A DNA stretch of 64,000 nt from [Clostridium] saccharolyticum WM1. Lineage in GTDB: Bacteria > Bacillota > Clostridia > Lachnospirales > Lachnospiraceae. The stretch is from the NCBI RefSeq assembly GCF_000144625.1, contig NC_014376.1, positions 2,728,001-2,792,000 on the forward strand, given 5' to 3'. The translations under genes were made by a program, and so were the position numbers. Positions within the stretch are counted from its first letter, which is position 1, and the number at the start of each line of letters is the position of its first letter. Shown here one piece after another: positions 42,454 to 51,735 of this stretch. The notes beneath the pieces are model-generated. The model made no database searches. It saw nothing but the letters and a program-made list of their open reading frames with translations, and had not been told where the DNA came from.

Positions 42454-43733
42454 TAGATGCCTCCAAACAGCTTAAGCACCCAGCCTAAGATCGGACCGTA
42501 GAAGGAATAATCTGTCTCGCTTAAAATACGCATAATCGGCGCATAAGTTCCAATCATGGGCAGAAGCAGAGCCTGTCCAAAAATAAGGATCAAACCATTT
42601 ACAAAGGAGCCTATGATCGCACCTCTGCGTCCGCCATGGGCATTTCCGAAAATGGCTGTTACAGCACCGGTGAAAAAGGTGGGGATCAAAGCCGGGAATA
42701 CCACAACCGGATAGTTAATAAAGCCAAGGATCATCATACCGATCAAACCGGCAATTAAGCTGCTCAGGAAGCCCAATATCACGGAATTAGGATAATTCGG
42801 GAAAAGCAGAGGGATATCAAGTCCTGGTACGGAATTAGGGATAATCTTATTGGCAAAGCCGTGGAATGCGGAAATGATTTCGGAAAGCATCATCCTTACA
42901 CCTGTTATAATAACTGTGATCCACATTCCAAAGGACAGGCCCCGTAAAAAGCTGAACACAACAATATCCTGTCCACCGGTAATGTTTTCACGCATCCAGG
43001 CCGGGCCGGAAATCAGGCTTATGATCAGAAAGAGAACCGTCATTACAATGGTTAAGGAAATGGTCATCTCCCGTAAGAAATTAAGCTTCTTTGGAACATT
43101 TAAGTTTTCAAGGTCATGTTCCTTGTTCCCGAAGGTTTTGGCAAGCAGAGAAGAAATCAGAATTCCGATGGAGCTGGAATGGGCAAGGGTAAAGCCCTCT
43201 CCTCCCTTCACTTCCTTCATAAATACCGCCACATAGGCACAGGAAAAGGTCATATACAGGCCTAACAATATGGAACCTGTTATTACAAGCGGTACAAAAG
43301 CCAGATTGGTTCCGAATTTTAACAGCGCCGCAATCAATCCGGCATAAAAGAAGGATACATGGGCTGACAAATGCACATATTTAAAGCGTGTAAATCTTGC
43401 CAGCAAAAGGTTCACCAGAAAGCCCAGTGCAAAGATCAATGCCATTTCTGTACCGATCCCGGTAAGGCTTTCGGTTTGAGCCGCACCAATATCCACTGAC
43501 ACAGCCGGCATATTGAATATCTTTGAAATCATTCCCTGCAAAGGCAGCAGAGACATACCGAGGGTCTGCCCTCCTACGTTGATCATGGTAAAGCCGATCA
43601 TCGTCTTAATCACGCTGGGAAGGATCTGATCCCAGGTTTTTTTCTGGGCAATCATACCTGCAATTACAACAATTCCAATAATGAATACAGCCTGGCTGAA
43701 AACATTATTAATCAAATACATTACTACTCCCAT
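42453..43733 (-). CDS. ulaA: PTS ascorbate-family EIIC component
   Basis: Membrane transporter of 426 residues with about 11 helices (SgaT/UlaA family). Recognisable stretches are IKTMIGFTMINVGGQTL, FTRFKYVHLSAHVSFFYAG, FTLAHSSSIGILISSL and FGNAHGGRRGAIIGSFVNGL. It is 36 bases downstream of EIIB and overlaps the TrpA-like gene by 1 base. The family transports ascorbate and some other sugar acids or pentoses, and the substrate here is uncertain because the metabolic gene differs from the Ula pathway. Confidence 0.88.
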   Translation of the reverse strand: MGVVMYLINNVFSQAVFIIGIVVIAGMIAQKKTWDQILPSVIKTMIGFTMINVGGQTLGMSLLPLQGMISKIFNMPAVSVDIGAAQTESLTGIGTEMALIFALGFLVNLLLARFTRFKYVHLSAHVSFFYAGLIAALLKFGTNLAFVPLVITGSILLGLYMTFSCAYVAVFMKEVKGGEGFTLAHSSSIGILISSLLAKTFGNKEHDLENLNVPKKLNFLREMTISLTIVMTVLFLIISLISGPAWMRENITGGQDIVVFSFLRGLSFGMWITVIITGVRMMLSEIISAFHGFANKIIPNSVPGLDIPLLFPNYPNSVILGFLSSLIAGLIGMMILGFINYPVVVFPALIPTFFTGAVTAIFGNAHGGRRGAIIGSFVNGLILIFGQALLLPMIGTYAPIMRILSETDYSFYGPILGWVLKLFGGI

Positions 43734-43769
43734 TTTTCTCTCCCTTCCAAGGCCGCCATCAGCCTCCGG

Positions 43770-44045
43770 TTATCTCTTGTTTATTGCTTCAAGAAGCTGT
43801 TCTTTTAAATACTGCTTATCCATCATGTTGTCGATCCGGATAATGTGCGCTTTTGAATCTCTTAAAACATCGGCAAAATCTGAAGTTGTAATTAAAATAT
43901 CATAGGAATCCGGGCTGACGGAACCGATATCCGAAGCATCTACAGATGCTTCAATCTTTTCTGCATCAAGAATCTGTTGGGTAAACAATCGGAGCATCAT
44001 GGAGCTTCCCACTCCTGCACCACATACTGTAACAATTTTTAACAT
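43770..44045 (-). CDS. ulaB: PTS EIIB component (SgaB/UlaB type)
   Basis: Cytosolic phosphocarrier of 91 residues. The phospho-acceptor is C8 in VTVCGAGVGSSMM, the P-loop of lactose/ascorbate-type EIIB proteins. It overlaps the regulator gene by 7 bases. It passes phosphate from an EIIA domain to the substrate moving through EIIC. Confidence 0.9.
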   Translation of the reverse strand: MLKIVTVCGAGVGSSMMLRLFTQQILDAEKIEASVDASDIGSVSPDSYDILITTSDFADVLRDSKAHIIRIDNMMDKQYLKEQLLEAINKR

Positions 44046-46075
44046 TGTGAATCCTCCTTTATGATCTGTAATATTTCCTCAGCGGAATTTGCATTGGTTA
44101 TTTCATTTACCTTTTTTTCGTCCATTAAAATGTCCGCAAGCTCGGTAAGCGCTTTTAAATGGGATTGGTGGTCGATGGCACAAAGGCCCACCACGATTTT
44201 AACCGGGTCGTTTTTCGGATGTCCGAATACAACGGGTTCTTTTAACGTTACAATACTAAGGCCGATATCCAGCGCACCTTCCTCAGGTCTTGCGTGCGGC
44301 ATGGCAATACCCGGTGAGATGACAATATAGGTTCCGTTCACCTCAACATTTTTCAGCATTGCCTGGATGTAAGACTCATCTGCCAGCCCTTTATCCACAA
44401 GGAGCCTGCCGCTTTCTTTTACGGCTTCATCCCGATTGGCTGCCTCAAATTTTGCTTTTATTAAATCTGTGGTCAAAATTTCTTTTAACATCGGTTGATA
44501 AATTCCTTTCTTTGGTTCTGAATTTTCTGTAATTCCCAAATAGATACTTAATTCATTTTTTAAAGGCGCCAGCTTATGATCCTCGATTTCCACATATTTG
44601 CCAATAATGTTCATTACCTCGGCCATATGGATCCTGGCCGTTAAAAATGATAATTGGCTCTGTATTTCCTTTATGTCATAATCCGATAAATAAGGGCTTA
44701 CTTTCAGCACCTTTGTGTCCTTCCACTTAAAAGGTACCGTGGATATAATCAGGTCCGGAGTATGCTCCTTCAGCCACAATGCCGCATTTCTCACACTGAA
44801 TGTCCCTAATATATTCACATGGAAGATGGCCTGCAGCCTGCTTTTTAGTATCTCAGAAGTGCTGATTCCTGCGTTGCAGACAATGATGACATTGGGCGTC
44901 CTGCGGATCTGTTTTTCATTTCTTTCTATTACGGAAGCAAAAAACAATGTGAAATATGATATCTCGTGTTCATTAAAATGCACTTTAAGCTCTTCTTCAA
45001 GTACCTTTACACTTTTTTCCACCGCTTTGTTCAGCTGGCAGAAATTTTCCAGGACATAGCTCAATAATGGATTTTCTGCCCATTCCCCAGCCAAAGCCCG
45101 CTTATAGGCAGGGCGCAGATGGTTGAGCAGTCCCTCATAAAGCTTGGAATCGGTTCGAAAAGCTTCAAAAGAGTATTCCTGTGCCACTGCATCGATAAAC
45201 TGGTTTGTTACCAGATTAAAGGGCAGCCATTTTTCAGATAACAGCTCCTCGGATTTGACCACAGATGCTTCTGCCAGCTTATTGGCCAGATAAAAGCAGT
45301 CATCAATCGATACTTCCCTGCCGAATATCGCTTCAATTTCCTCATGCCGTTCCACAAAAGCCTTTTCTTCTCTCGTTAAAACATCCTTTGGTCCCCCGGT
45401 GAACGCTTTTCCGATGGAGATCCTTGTATAAGTGACATAAAAGGCGATCAGCATACGGTTAAATGATACATCGCTCAGTTCTACATTAAGCCTTCTTGCC
45501 ACATCGTCCAGAAAGGCCTCACAGGAAGAAAGGATCTGCATATCTTCTTTTCCTGCCCTGTCCTCAAAAAACAGCGGATCTTCACTGATGGAAAGAATCA
45601 GAAGATTCCTGATGTTTTGTTCTTTTCCGGAGATCCGGTACCCTTTAAAGGGTGTGGCCTCTACCGCGATGGAATGAAAGCTGAGCATTTCCCTTACTTC
45701 CTTTAAATCACCGATGAGGGTATTTCTTGATATATCAAGTTCCTTCAACAGGTCATCCACGGTAAACTGGTCGCCGGATAACAGAATGGACGTGGTAATC
45801 CGCAGACGCCGGAATCTTAAATTCGACAGAACAAAGGCCGGGGTAGAGTGGATCAGGCTCTCAAACTCAATCATCAGCGGTTCCGTATAAAACATCTTCC
45901 CCTTATCTGCATTGATTTCAGGGTATCCGGAAGCCTCCAGTAATTCATTTAATTTTTTTATATCACTGTAAACCGTTCTGCTGCTTACAGAAAACTGCTG
46001 TGCCAGCTCCCGCACGGTAAACTCACGGTTGCTCTGACAGACAAGGCGGAATATTTCTAAAAGTCGGTTTTCCAT
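44039..46075 (-). CDS. BglG/MtlR-type PTS regulator with EIIB-like and EIIA domains
   Basis: Regulator of 678 residues from the ATG at 46075, with AAAGGAGG upstream. The order is two N-terminal helix-turn-helix domains (VRELAQQFSVSSRTVYSDIKKL; TVDDLLKELDISRNTLIGDLKEV), two PRDs (~190-400), a GatB-like EIIB domain with its cysteine in IIVCNAGISTSE, and a C-terminal EIIA-2 domain with the active His in GIAMPHARPEEG. It is first in the operon. No separate EIIA gene is present, so its EIIA domain may be the phosphodonor for EIIB, joining transport and regulation in one protein. Confidence 0.9.
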   Translation of the reverse strand: MENRLLEIFRLVCQSNREFTVRELAQQFSVSSRTVYSDIKKLNELLEASGYPEINADKGKMFYTEPLMIEFESLIHSTPAFVLSNLRFRRLRITTSILLSGDQFTVDDLLKELDISRNTLIGDLKEVREMLSFHSIAVEATPFKGYRISGKEQNIRNLLILSISEDPLFFEDRAGKEDMQILSSCEAFLDDVARRLNVELSDVSFNRMLIAFYVTYTRISIGKAFTGGPKDVLTREEKAFVERHEEIEAIFGREVSIDDCFYLANKLAEASVVKSEELLSEKWLPFNLVTNQFIDAVAQEYSFEAFRTDSKLYEGLLNHLRPAYKRALAGEWAENPLLSYVLENFCQLNKAVEKSVKVLEEELKVHFNEHEISYFTLFFASVIERNEKQIRRTPNVIIVCNAGISTSEILKSRLQAIFHVNILGTFSVRNAALWLKEHTPDLIISTVPFKWKDTKVLKVSPYLSDYDIKEIQSQLSFLTARIHMAEVMNIIGKYVEIEDHKLAPLKNELSIYLGITENSEPKKGIYQPMLKEILTTDLIKAKFEAANRDEAVKESGRLLVDKGLADESYIQAMLKNVEVNGTYIVISPGIAMPHARPEEGALDIGLSIVTLKEPVVFGHPKNDPVKIVVGLCAIDHQSHLKALTELADILMDEKKVNEITNANSAEEILQIIKEDSQC

Positions 46076-46305
46076 GGTTTCCTCCTTTATGTGATAAGTA
46101 TAGCATTCCAATGAAGCCCACCTCAAATCCAATTTGCTTCACTTTTTTTGAATGGAAGGGGATATGGCAGGCGGACCAAAAAAAGACGCCGCTTGCGCTG
46201 ACGCCGTGTGATGATTCATAGGTCAATGTTTTTAAACTACAAAATTATCAGCAGCTTCCGCATAATTGAATTTGCTCAGATATCAGTTATACGGAAGCTA
46301 AATTT

Positions 46306-47097
46306 TTAATCATCTAATTGCATGGATAATAAATCAAGTATATAGGTAATGCCATATTTCCCGTAAATACTAAGGTAATCATTTGAGATACTGTTCTTAC
46401 TTATATATAATACATCTTCATAAGCACTTTTTAAACTTTGATCCCTGTTTCCCGTTATCAAAAATTTATGGCCTTTTAAACTTTTAACAAATTCCAGTGA
46501 CAGCTCTGCAAATTTTCCGGATGCTGATACAGTAATTATGATATCCTCAGCATTGTAAGATTTTAAAACATTGTTCTTAGTAAATGAATTTGAAATAACA
46601 TGAGTAACCTTAGATGCAAACATTAATTCCTGCTGGAACTTTGCGATCGTTCCGCTGGTATTGTTTGCACATAAGAACACGATATTAACATCTCTATGAA
46701 GCAGCTGACACAAAAAACTTATCTTTTCAAAATTAAAATGCTCATCGATATCTATAATCATGTCATTAATAAGACTTTTTATATGGCTTTGATAATTGGA
46801 ATATTCTTCAATATCTCTATATCTTAAATTGCTAGGAAATACTAATTTAGTCACTGAACTTTTTAATTTGCTGAAATTATCGTATCCCAGTTGTTCGCAG
46901 AATCTTCTGATAGCTGATATCGATGTAAAGCATTCCTCTGTGATTTCTGAGATACTGATACTGGAAATTCTATATAGATTTTTTAAAATATACTGTGCTA
47001 ACACATATTCTATATTATCTGATTTTCCTGCGTTTACTATTAAAGATAAAGAGTTTAAGAGACCTAAGTTGTTGATTTCCACCTTACATTCCTCCAT
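46306..47097 (-). CDS. MurR/RpiR family regulator
   Basis: Regulator of 263 residues. The N-terminal helix-turn-helix contains SISEITEECFTSISAIRRFCEQLGYDNFSKLK, and the C-terminal SIS domain (~105-250) has VFLCANNTSG and DIIITVSASGKFAE, a likely phosphosugar site. The gene is clearly AT-richer than its upstream neighbours. It lies 107 bases downstream of the M24-family gene on the same strand, at the end of the beta-glucoside operon, which it probably controls. The SIS ligand is unknown. Confidence 0.87.
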   Translation of the reverse strand: MEECKVEINNLGLLNSLSLIVNAGKSDNIEYVLAQYILKNLYRISSISISEITEECFTSISAIRRFCEQLGYDNFSKLKSSVTKLVFPSNLRYRDIEEYSNYQSHIKSLINDMIIDIDEHFNFEKISFLCQLLHRDVNIVFLCANNTSGTIAKFQQELMFASKVTHVISNSFTKNNVLKSYNAEDIIITVSASGKFAELSLEFVKSLKGHKFLITGNRDQSLKSAYEDVLYISKNSISNDYLSIYGKYGITYILDLLSMQLDD

Positions 47098-47203
47098 TGA
47101 GCTTATTAATGCATGAGTACTCTTCTATTATAAGCTATTTATAACCGGACGGGTATGCAGATAAAAGTGTTTAGGATCGATATTTAAACAACGATCAGAA
47201 TCC

Positions 47204-48580
47204 TCATTTGGAACCAGTAAATGCTGCTTTCTTATTGAGTAAGAATGGGCGGCAGTATGCAGTCGCATTACTTGTTGGAATAACTTCTTCTGAAAGATTG
47301 ATTGCCAATTCTTCCCTGATATAAGCCCTGCGTTTCTGGATACGGTTCCACATTTCCGGATATTGTTTTTTTATTGCTTCCCGTAATGCCTTGTCAGCCA
47401 GCATCACTCCGCTCTCACAGCTGATTCCGCCATATCCGGGAACAGATGGAATAATATCAATCTGGAACAGCATTCCGCTCTTTATTAGTTCCTCAGAACC
47501 AGGGTACACTGGAGAAGCAAGCCATTCTTCATCGGCACACAGGTGACCAGGGTTTAATGACCATCCATACTGGGCTTTTGGCAGCACTTCCTCTATTTTA
47601 TCATATAATTCGTTTCCGTCCATACCAATATAAATCGTTTCTAACCAAGTTTTGACCGCAGTGTAGTAGGGAATTGCTACCATCTTCAAGTAGTCTTTTT
47701 CACTTTCCGGCAATTCTTCTTCGCTGAATACCGCATATCCGCCGCGGCTTTGTAATCCCCCCTTGAATCCCGTAGTGATTGATATGCGGTCTCCTTTTTT
47801 AATTACTTTATTGGTTGGGTATATATTGGCTTTTACAAAACGCTCCCCTGCCGCCATGATTGTTACCACATTATGAGGCTGTCCAAATGCTGCTAATTTC
47901 TCTGCAAGCTGCATTTCTGTTTTCCCCTCATCAAACTCTTCCATGACTTCCAATATACAATTCCCTGCAAGTGCAGCCCCAAATTCATAATGCGCAAATT
48001 CATTGGCATTATTTGTGGTTCGTAACCCTCCATCTCCAATGAATAAGCCCGCAGCATTAGAAAATCCGGCTTCCTTGCAGATGCTCATGATTGCTTGTAC
48101 GATAAAGTAAGGAATATCATATAATGCAGTATTATCCTCGAATTTGCCGGTAAAATTCTTCCAACCAACAAAACCAATATTTTTTGCTTTTTCCAATCCG
48201 CACTGCCCTAAAATCTCAGCGACGCTTTTCTCTGTATCCATTGGCTGGTTGGGAAGGGAAAAATACGGCATGTGCACAGCCGTTACTTCAATTCTTGATT
48301 TTGCTGCTTTATTCAAATTCTCATTTCCTAATACCATATAGGCCTTACCACAAGAATGAAGCACTAATAAAGCCTCTTCAAAACGAGGAAGGAAACCGCA
48401 TATGTATTCAAAATTACTTCCATGTTCCAAATCGGCATAGATAACAATTGTATCATAACCTTTCTCTTTCATCTTTGCCAACAATTTTTCTTTTCTTTCT
48501 TCCATTGTTTCATCACTTAATGCAACTGGTACAAGATTCTGTTCTAATTCCGGTGCTTTTATTTCTTTTAGCTGTATCAT
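47204..48580 (-). CDS. M24 (creatinase/aminopeptidase P-like) protein with altered metal site
   Basis: Protein of 458 residues from the ATG at 48580 (AAGGAGA upstream). The creatinase N-terminal domain (~15-180) is followed by the pita-bread M24 fold. The motif with the two metal aspartates appears as DRISITTGFKGG, with Thr at the first position. A histidine is kept (NPGHLCADEEW), the next ligand is replaced (FQIDIIPS) and a late Glu remains (ISCESGVML). Metal-dependent peptidase activity is therefore doubtful; a creatinase-like hydrolase is possible. It follows the M81 gene by 16 bases. Confidence 0.78.
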   Translation of the reverse strand: MIQLKEIKAPELEQNLVPVALSDETMEERKEKLLAKMKEKGYDTIVIYADLEHGSNFEYICGFLPRFEEALLVLHSCGKAYMVLGNENLNKAAKSRIEVTAVHMPYFSLPNQPMDTEKSVAEILGQCGLEKAKNIGFVGWKNFTGKFEDNTALYDIPYFIVQAIMSICKEAGFSNAAGLFIGDGGLRTTNNANEFAHYEFGAALAGNCILEVMEEFDEGKTEMQLAEKLAAFGQPHNVVTIMAAGERFVKANIYPTNKVIKKGDRISITTGFKGGLQSRGGYAVFSEEELPESEKDYLKMVAIPYYTAVKTWLETIYIGMDGNELYDKIEEVLPKAQYGWSLNPGHLCADEEWLASPVYPGSEELIKSGMLFQIDIIPSVPGYGGISCESGVMLADKALREAIKKQYPEMWNRIQKRRAYIREELAINLSEEVIPTSNATAYCRPFLLNKKAAFTGSK

Positions 48581-48596
48581 TTTATATTCTCCTTCT

Positions 48597-50045
48597 TTAA
48601 ATATCATCAATCGGAAACATTGGGCGCATAATGCGTTTGAATGGCAGCTTTGAAGTATCCTGCAGCGTTGCCCCCTGGGTTAATGACATAACAGTTAATT
48701 TGCCTTCTTCTTTTAATTCCGGGAAAATATATCCCTGTTTAACTATAATGATATCATAGTCTTCATAGTTTACACCAGCAGTATGAAACTGGTGTATTTC
48801 CACAAAAGGATGATTATTTCCTGAAACAATGATATCAATTGGTTTATCCTTGACACCAATGGCAATACAATCGCCAAAATTCCCTTCACCTACATAAGAG
48901 TAGCCTGCCAAATATCCTTTTGCTTTGACTGTAACATCTAAATCTACTTTAGCGGATAACTCATCCAAATTCATTCCTAAAGAAATTGATGTCTCTTCCA
49001 CTTCTTGCAAACCGGCCAGTTTTGTTAATGCATCTGCATCATTTATGCCAGCAAATAAAAATTTCTTGTTGCAGGTATTGTCAAGTTCCAGTACCTGGCG
49101 CAATAGAAATGTATTGCATCCCACGGCTCCAGAGGTTACATTATCCCCGGAATCAGTGATGAATACAGGCTTACCTTTAAATTCCAATGCCATTTTCATT
49201 GCTTCTTCCGGCGGTGCAGTCAGTCCGGTATAATGGAATTCATGCCGTTTATCCCATACATACTTGGCTAATTTATCTGCAATTTTATTTGCATATTCCT
49301 GGTCGGTTTCTGTTGCTGGGATAACAACAATACCGCATCCTGCAACATCACAATCATGGCGAATATAGCCTACATGCCAGGAACAGCTTAAAATTCTTTT
49401 ATCTTCTTCTAATTCTTCTAAGTATTGATTGATGGATTTAACTGGTTCATCCGCAGAAACACTTTGTTCCCCGCCCAAAATCATCGGTAATTTACGGTAT
49501 ACCGGCGTAATATTTTGACGCATCTTCAACAGTGCTGCCATCTTTTCACAAATAAACGAAATCGTTTCCTTTATATCTGTATGGGGTGAATTCCGGTAAC
49601 TGCGGATCAGGGTTGTGCTTTCTACATATTCCTTCGATAAGTTGCCATGTGGATCACAAACCACTGCAACCGGAAAATAAGGCCCGACTAATTTGCGAAT
49701 TTCCTTCACTATATGGTGATCACCTGATCCGCCCTCTAAATCTTCCACTTCACTCGCGCCATGCAGGTGAAGATAGATTCCATCAATTTCATGAATGTGC
49801 TTTTTAACATCCTCCAGAATTCTTTTTTCAATGAAATCAAATGCTTCTTTCTCTAATACACCACCTGCTGCCGCATTGGCATAAATGGAAGGTATGATTT
49901 CGATACCTTCTCTCCCAAATACATTTTCACAATTCATTTCCCGAATGCAATCTTCTCCAAATAAAAGATTAAAATTTTCTAATTTACTTTTATACGGAAT
50001 GTTTGCATTGGATTCAATAACAAATTGGGCTATCAATACTTTCAT
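48597..50045 (-). CDS. M81 family (MlrC-like) protein
   Basis: Protein of 482 residues. Residues ~1-290 match the M81/DUF1485 fold, with AQFVIESNANIP, IDGIYLHLHGASEVEDLEGGSGDHH, VAVVCDPHGNLS, RNSPHTDIKET and SCSWHVGYIRHDCD. The C-terminal part matches the MlrC C-domain (PVFITDSGDNVTSGA, GEGNFGDCIAIG). The histidines and aspartates expected to bind zinc are present. MlrC of sphingomonads degrades linearised microcystin, but most family members have unknown substrates. It lies between the PTS and M24 genes in one operon, suggesting action on an amide-bearing product of the imported glycoside. Confidence 0.8.
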   Translation of the reverse strand: MKVLIAQFVIESNANIPYKSKLENFNLLFGEDCIREMNCENVFGREGIEIIPSIYANAAAGGVLEKEAFDFIEKRILEDVKKHIHEIDGIYLHLHGASEVEDLEGGSGDHHIVKEIRKLVGPYFPVAVVCDPHGNLSKEYVESTTLIRSYRNSPHTDIKETISFICEKMAALLKMRQNITPVYRKLPMILGGEQSVSADEPVKSINQYLEELEEDKRILSCSWHVGYIRHDCDVAGCGIVVIPATETDQEYANKIADKLAKYVWDKRHEFHYTGLTAPPEEAMKMALEFKGKPVFITDSGDNVTSGAVGCNTFLLRQVLELDNTCNKKFLFAGINDADALTKLAGLQEVEETSISLGMNLDELSAKVDLDVTVKAKGYLAGYSYVGEGNFGDCIAIGVKDKPIDIIVSGNNHPFVEIHQFHTAGVNYEDYDIIIVKQGYIFPELKEEGKLTVMSLTQGATLQDTSKLPFKRIMRPMFPIDDI

Positions 50046-50177
50046 TAAATTCTTCCTCCTGAATACGGTTAATGTACCTCTGACTATAAAAAATCACCCC
50101 TATGAATATTATTCACAGGAGTAATTTTTATAATATTCTTACATAATAGATTAAGCCACCTTTATTTAAAAATTTAT

Positions 50178-51548
50178 TTACTCTGTTTTTGAAAGTATAA
50201 TCTTACATGATACAAAAGATACCGCAACTGCCACAACTGATACGATTGCGGCCAAAAAGAAGTTTCCCATACCGCCATTTTTATCGACAAAGAACAAAGC
50301 TGTTAATAATCCTGGGCAACCTCCCATAACATAGCTCTTTAATCCAAAAATACCAGCAACCAAACCAGCGCTTGCCGCTCCTATTGCAGTACCAATCAAA
50401 ACTCTTGGCCTCATAATTAACGACCCATAAAATGCCGGTTCCGTAACTCCGCAAAGGGCAGTAATACCAAAGGATGCAATCATACCTTTTTTGCTTTTAT
50501 CGTTTCGAATGGTTGTAGCTACTGCCAATGCACTTCCGCCTATACACAGGTTCGAGATAAATCCCATAACCATAATCGCCGGATCATATCCAATTGTCGC
50601 AACACTGTTAAATCCAATTGGCATAATGGCTTTGTCTAATCCCAGCATGACCATGTAAGGGTAAACCACCGCAAAAACCGGCATGGCTATTCCGCCAATT
50701 GCATTCATTAAGTTTGTAATTCCAACACCTACATAAGTACTTAAAACGGTTCCTATCGGCCCTAAAACAATTAAAGTAACAGGGACAACAACGATCATTG
50801 TACATAATGGTTTCAAAAAATATCTCACTGTTTCAGGAATATATTTCTGGAATAACTTGTCCACAAAATACATAAAGCCAATACCAAGCATAATTGGCAA
50901 TACACTGCCTGTATATTCTACCACCGGAATTCCAATTCCCAGGAAGCTTAATCCTGCTGCACCACTGATATTGGAACTAACCAGCAGTCCGCCTAAAAAA
51001 GCGCCCATGATTGGTTCCATTTTTAAACGCTTCGCCATTGTAAATCCAATGTAAACCGGCAAAAAGGTAAATGCAGCACTGAAAATGGAAGATAAAATAA
51101 CCGCAGTACCAGAATTCATGGCAACACCAAAGTAGTTAACCAGTAAGTTTTTAAATGCCAGAATCATTCCGCCTGTGATCAGTGCTGGAACAATCGGCAT
51201 AAAGACTGCGGCCATGAAGTTACCAAATTTATTAACATAGTACATCGCCTTCTTTTCTTCTGGTTCTTCCGGGGCAGCTGTTTCGCTGGTTGCGCCTTCT
51301 TTCCATCCTGACGTATCTAAGAAATCGTTATATGCTTCATTCACATTAGGCCCAATGATAATCTGGACCTGTCCGGCTTTGCTGACAATACCCAGGACAT
51401 TTTCTATTCCTTTTAACGCTTCTTCATTTACAAGTTTCTTGCTGTTGTAGTGTAAACGAAGCCTGGTTGCGCAGTGTTCAACATGATTTAAGTTTTCAAT
51501 ACCACCAACATGCTCTAATACTTGCTTTGACATCTCAACATATTTCAT
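50178..51548 (-). CDS. PTS beta-glucoside-type EIIBC component
   Basis: Transporter of 456 residues. The N-terminal EIIB domain has phospho-acceptor C26 in HCATRLRL. A linker (~85-110) leads to the EIIC domain with about ten helices (FMPIVPALITGGMIL, PIMGAFLGGLLVSS, ALCGVTEPAFYGS). No EIIA domain is attached, so a separate glucose-type EIIA must serve it. It is 187 bases downstream of the 6-phospho-beta-glucosidase gene, which points to a beta-glucoside as substrate. Confidence 0.92.
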   Translation of the reverse strand: MKYVEMSKQVLEHVGGIENLNHVEHCATRLRLHYNSKKLVNEEALKGIENVLGIVSKAGQVQIIIGPNVNEAYNDFLDTSGWKEGATSETAAPEEPEEKKAMYYVNKFGNFMAAVFMPIVPALITGGMILAFKNLLVNYFGVAMNSGTAVILSSIFSAAFTFLPVYIGFTMAKRLKMEPIMGAFLGGLLVSSNISGAAGLSFLGIGIPVVEYTGSVLPIMLGIGFMYFVDKLFQKYIPETVRYFLKPLCTMIVVVPVTLIVLGPIGTVLSTYVGVGITNLMNAIGGIAMPVFAVVYPYMVMLGLDKAIMPIGFNSVATIGYDPAIMVMGFISNLCIGGSALAVATTIRNDKSKKGMIASFGITALCGVTEPAFYGSLIMRPRVLIGTAIGAASAGLVAGIFGLKSYVMGGCPGLLTALFFVDKNGGMGNFFLAAIVSVVAVAVSFVSCKIILSKTE

Positions 51549-51735
51549 TTTATTTTTCCTCCACCCATATTATTCTTCATTGGAATTTACCATTATATAG
51601 CTATATCAAAATTTATTATGTTAGCAGCCAAATCGTTCCTTCATTTATTTGTACACTTCAATAATCTTTTTATAAAAGTACTTTGAAACCGGTGGCGAAA
51701 ACTTCAGGTGGATACCATAGGATTTTCTGCCCTTT

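Noticed and set aside
46150..46250. Terminator near the repeated GGCGTC
   Set aside because: The GGCGTC copies are direct, not inverted, so a good stem cannot be drawn despite the T run.
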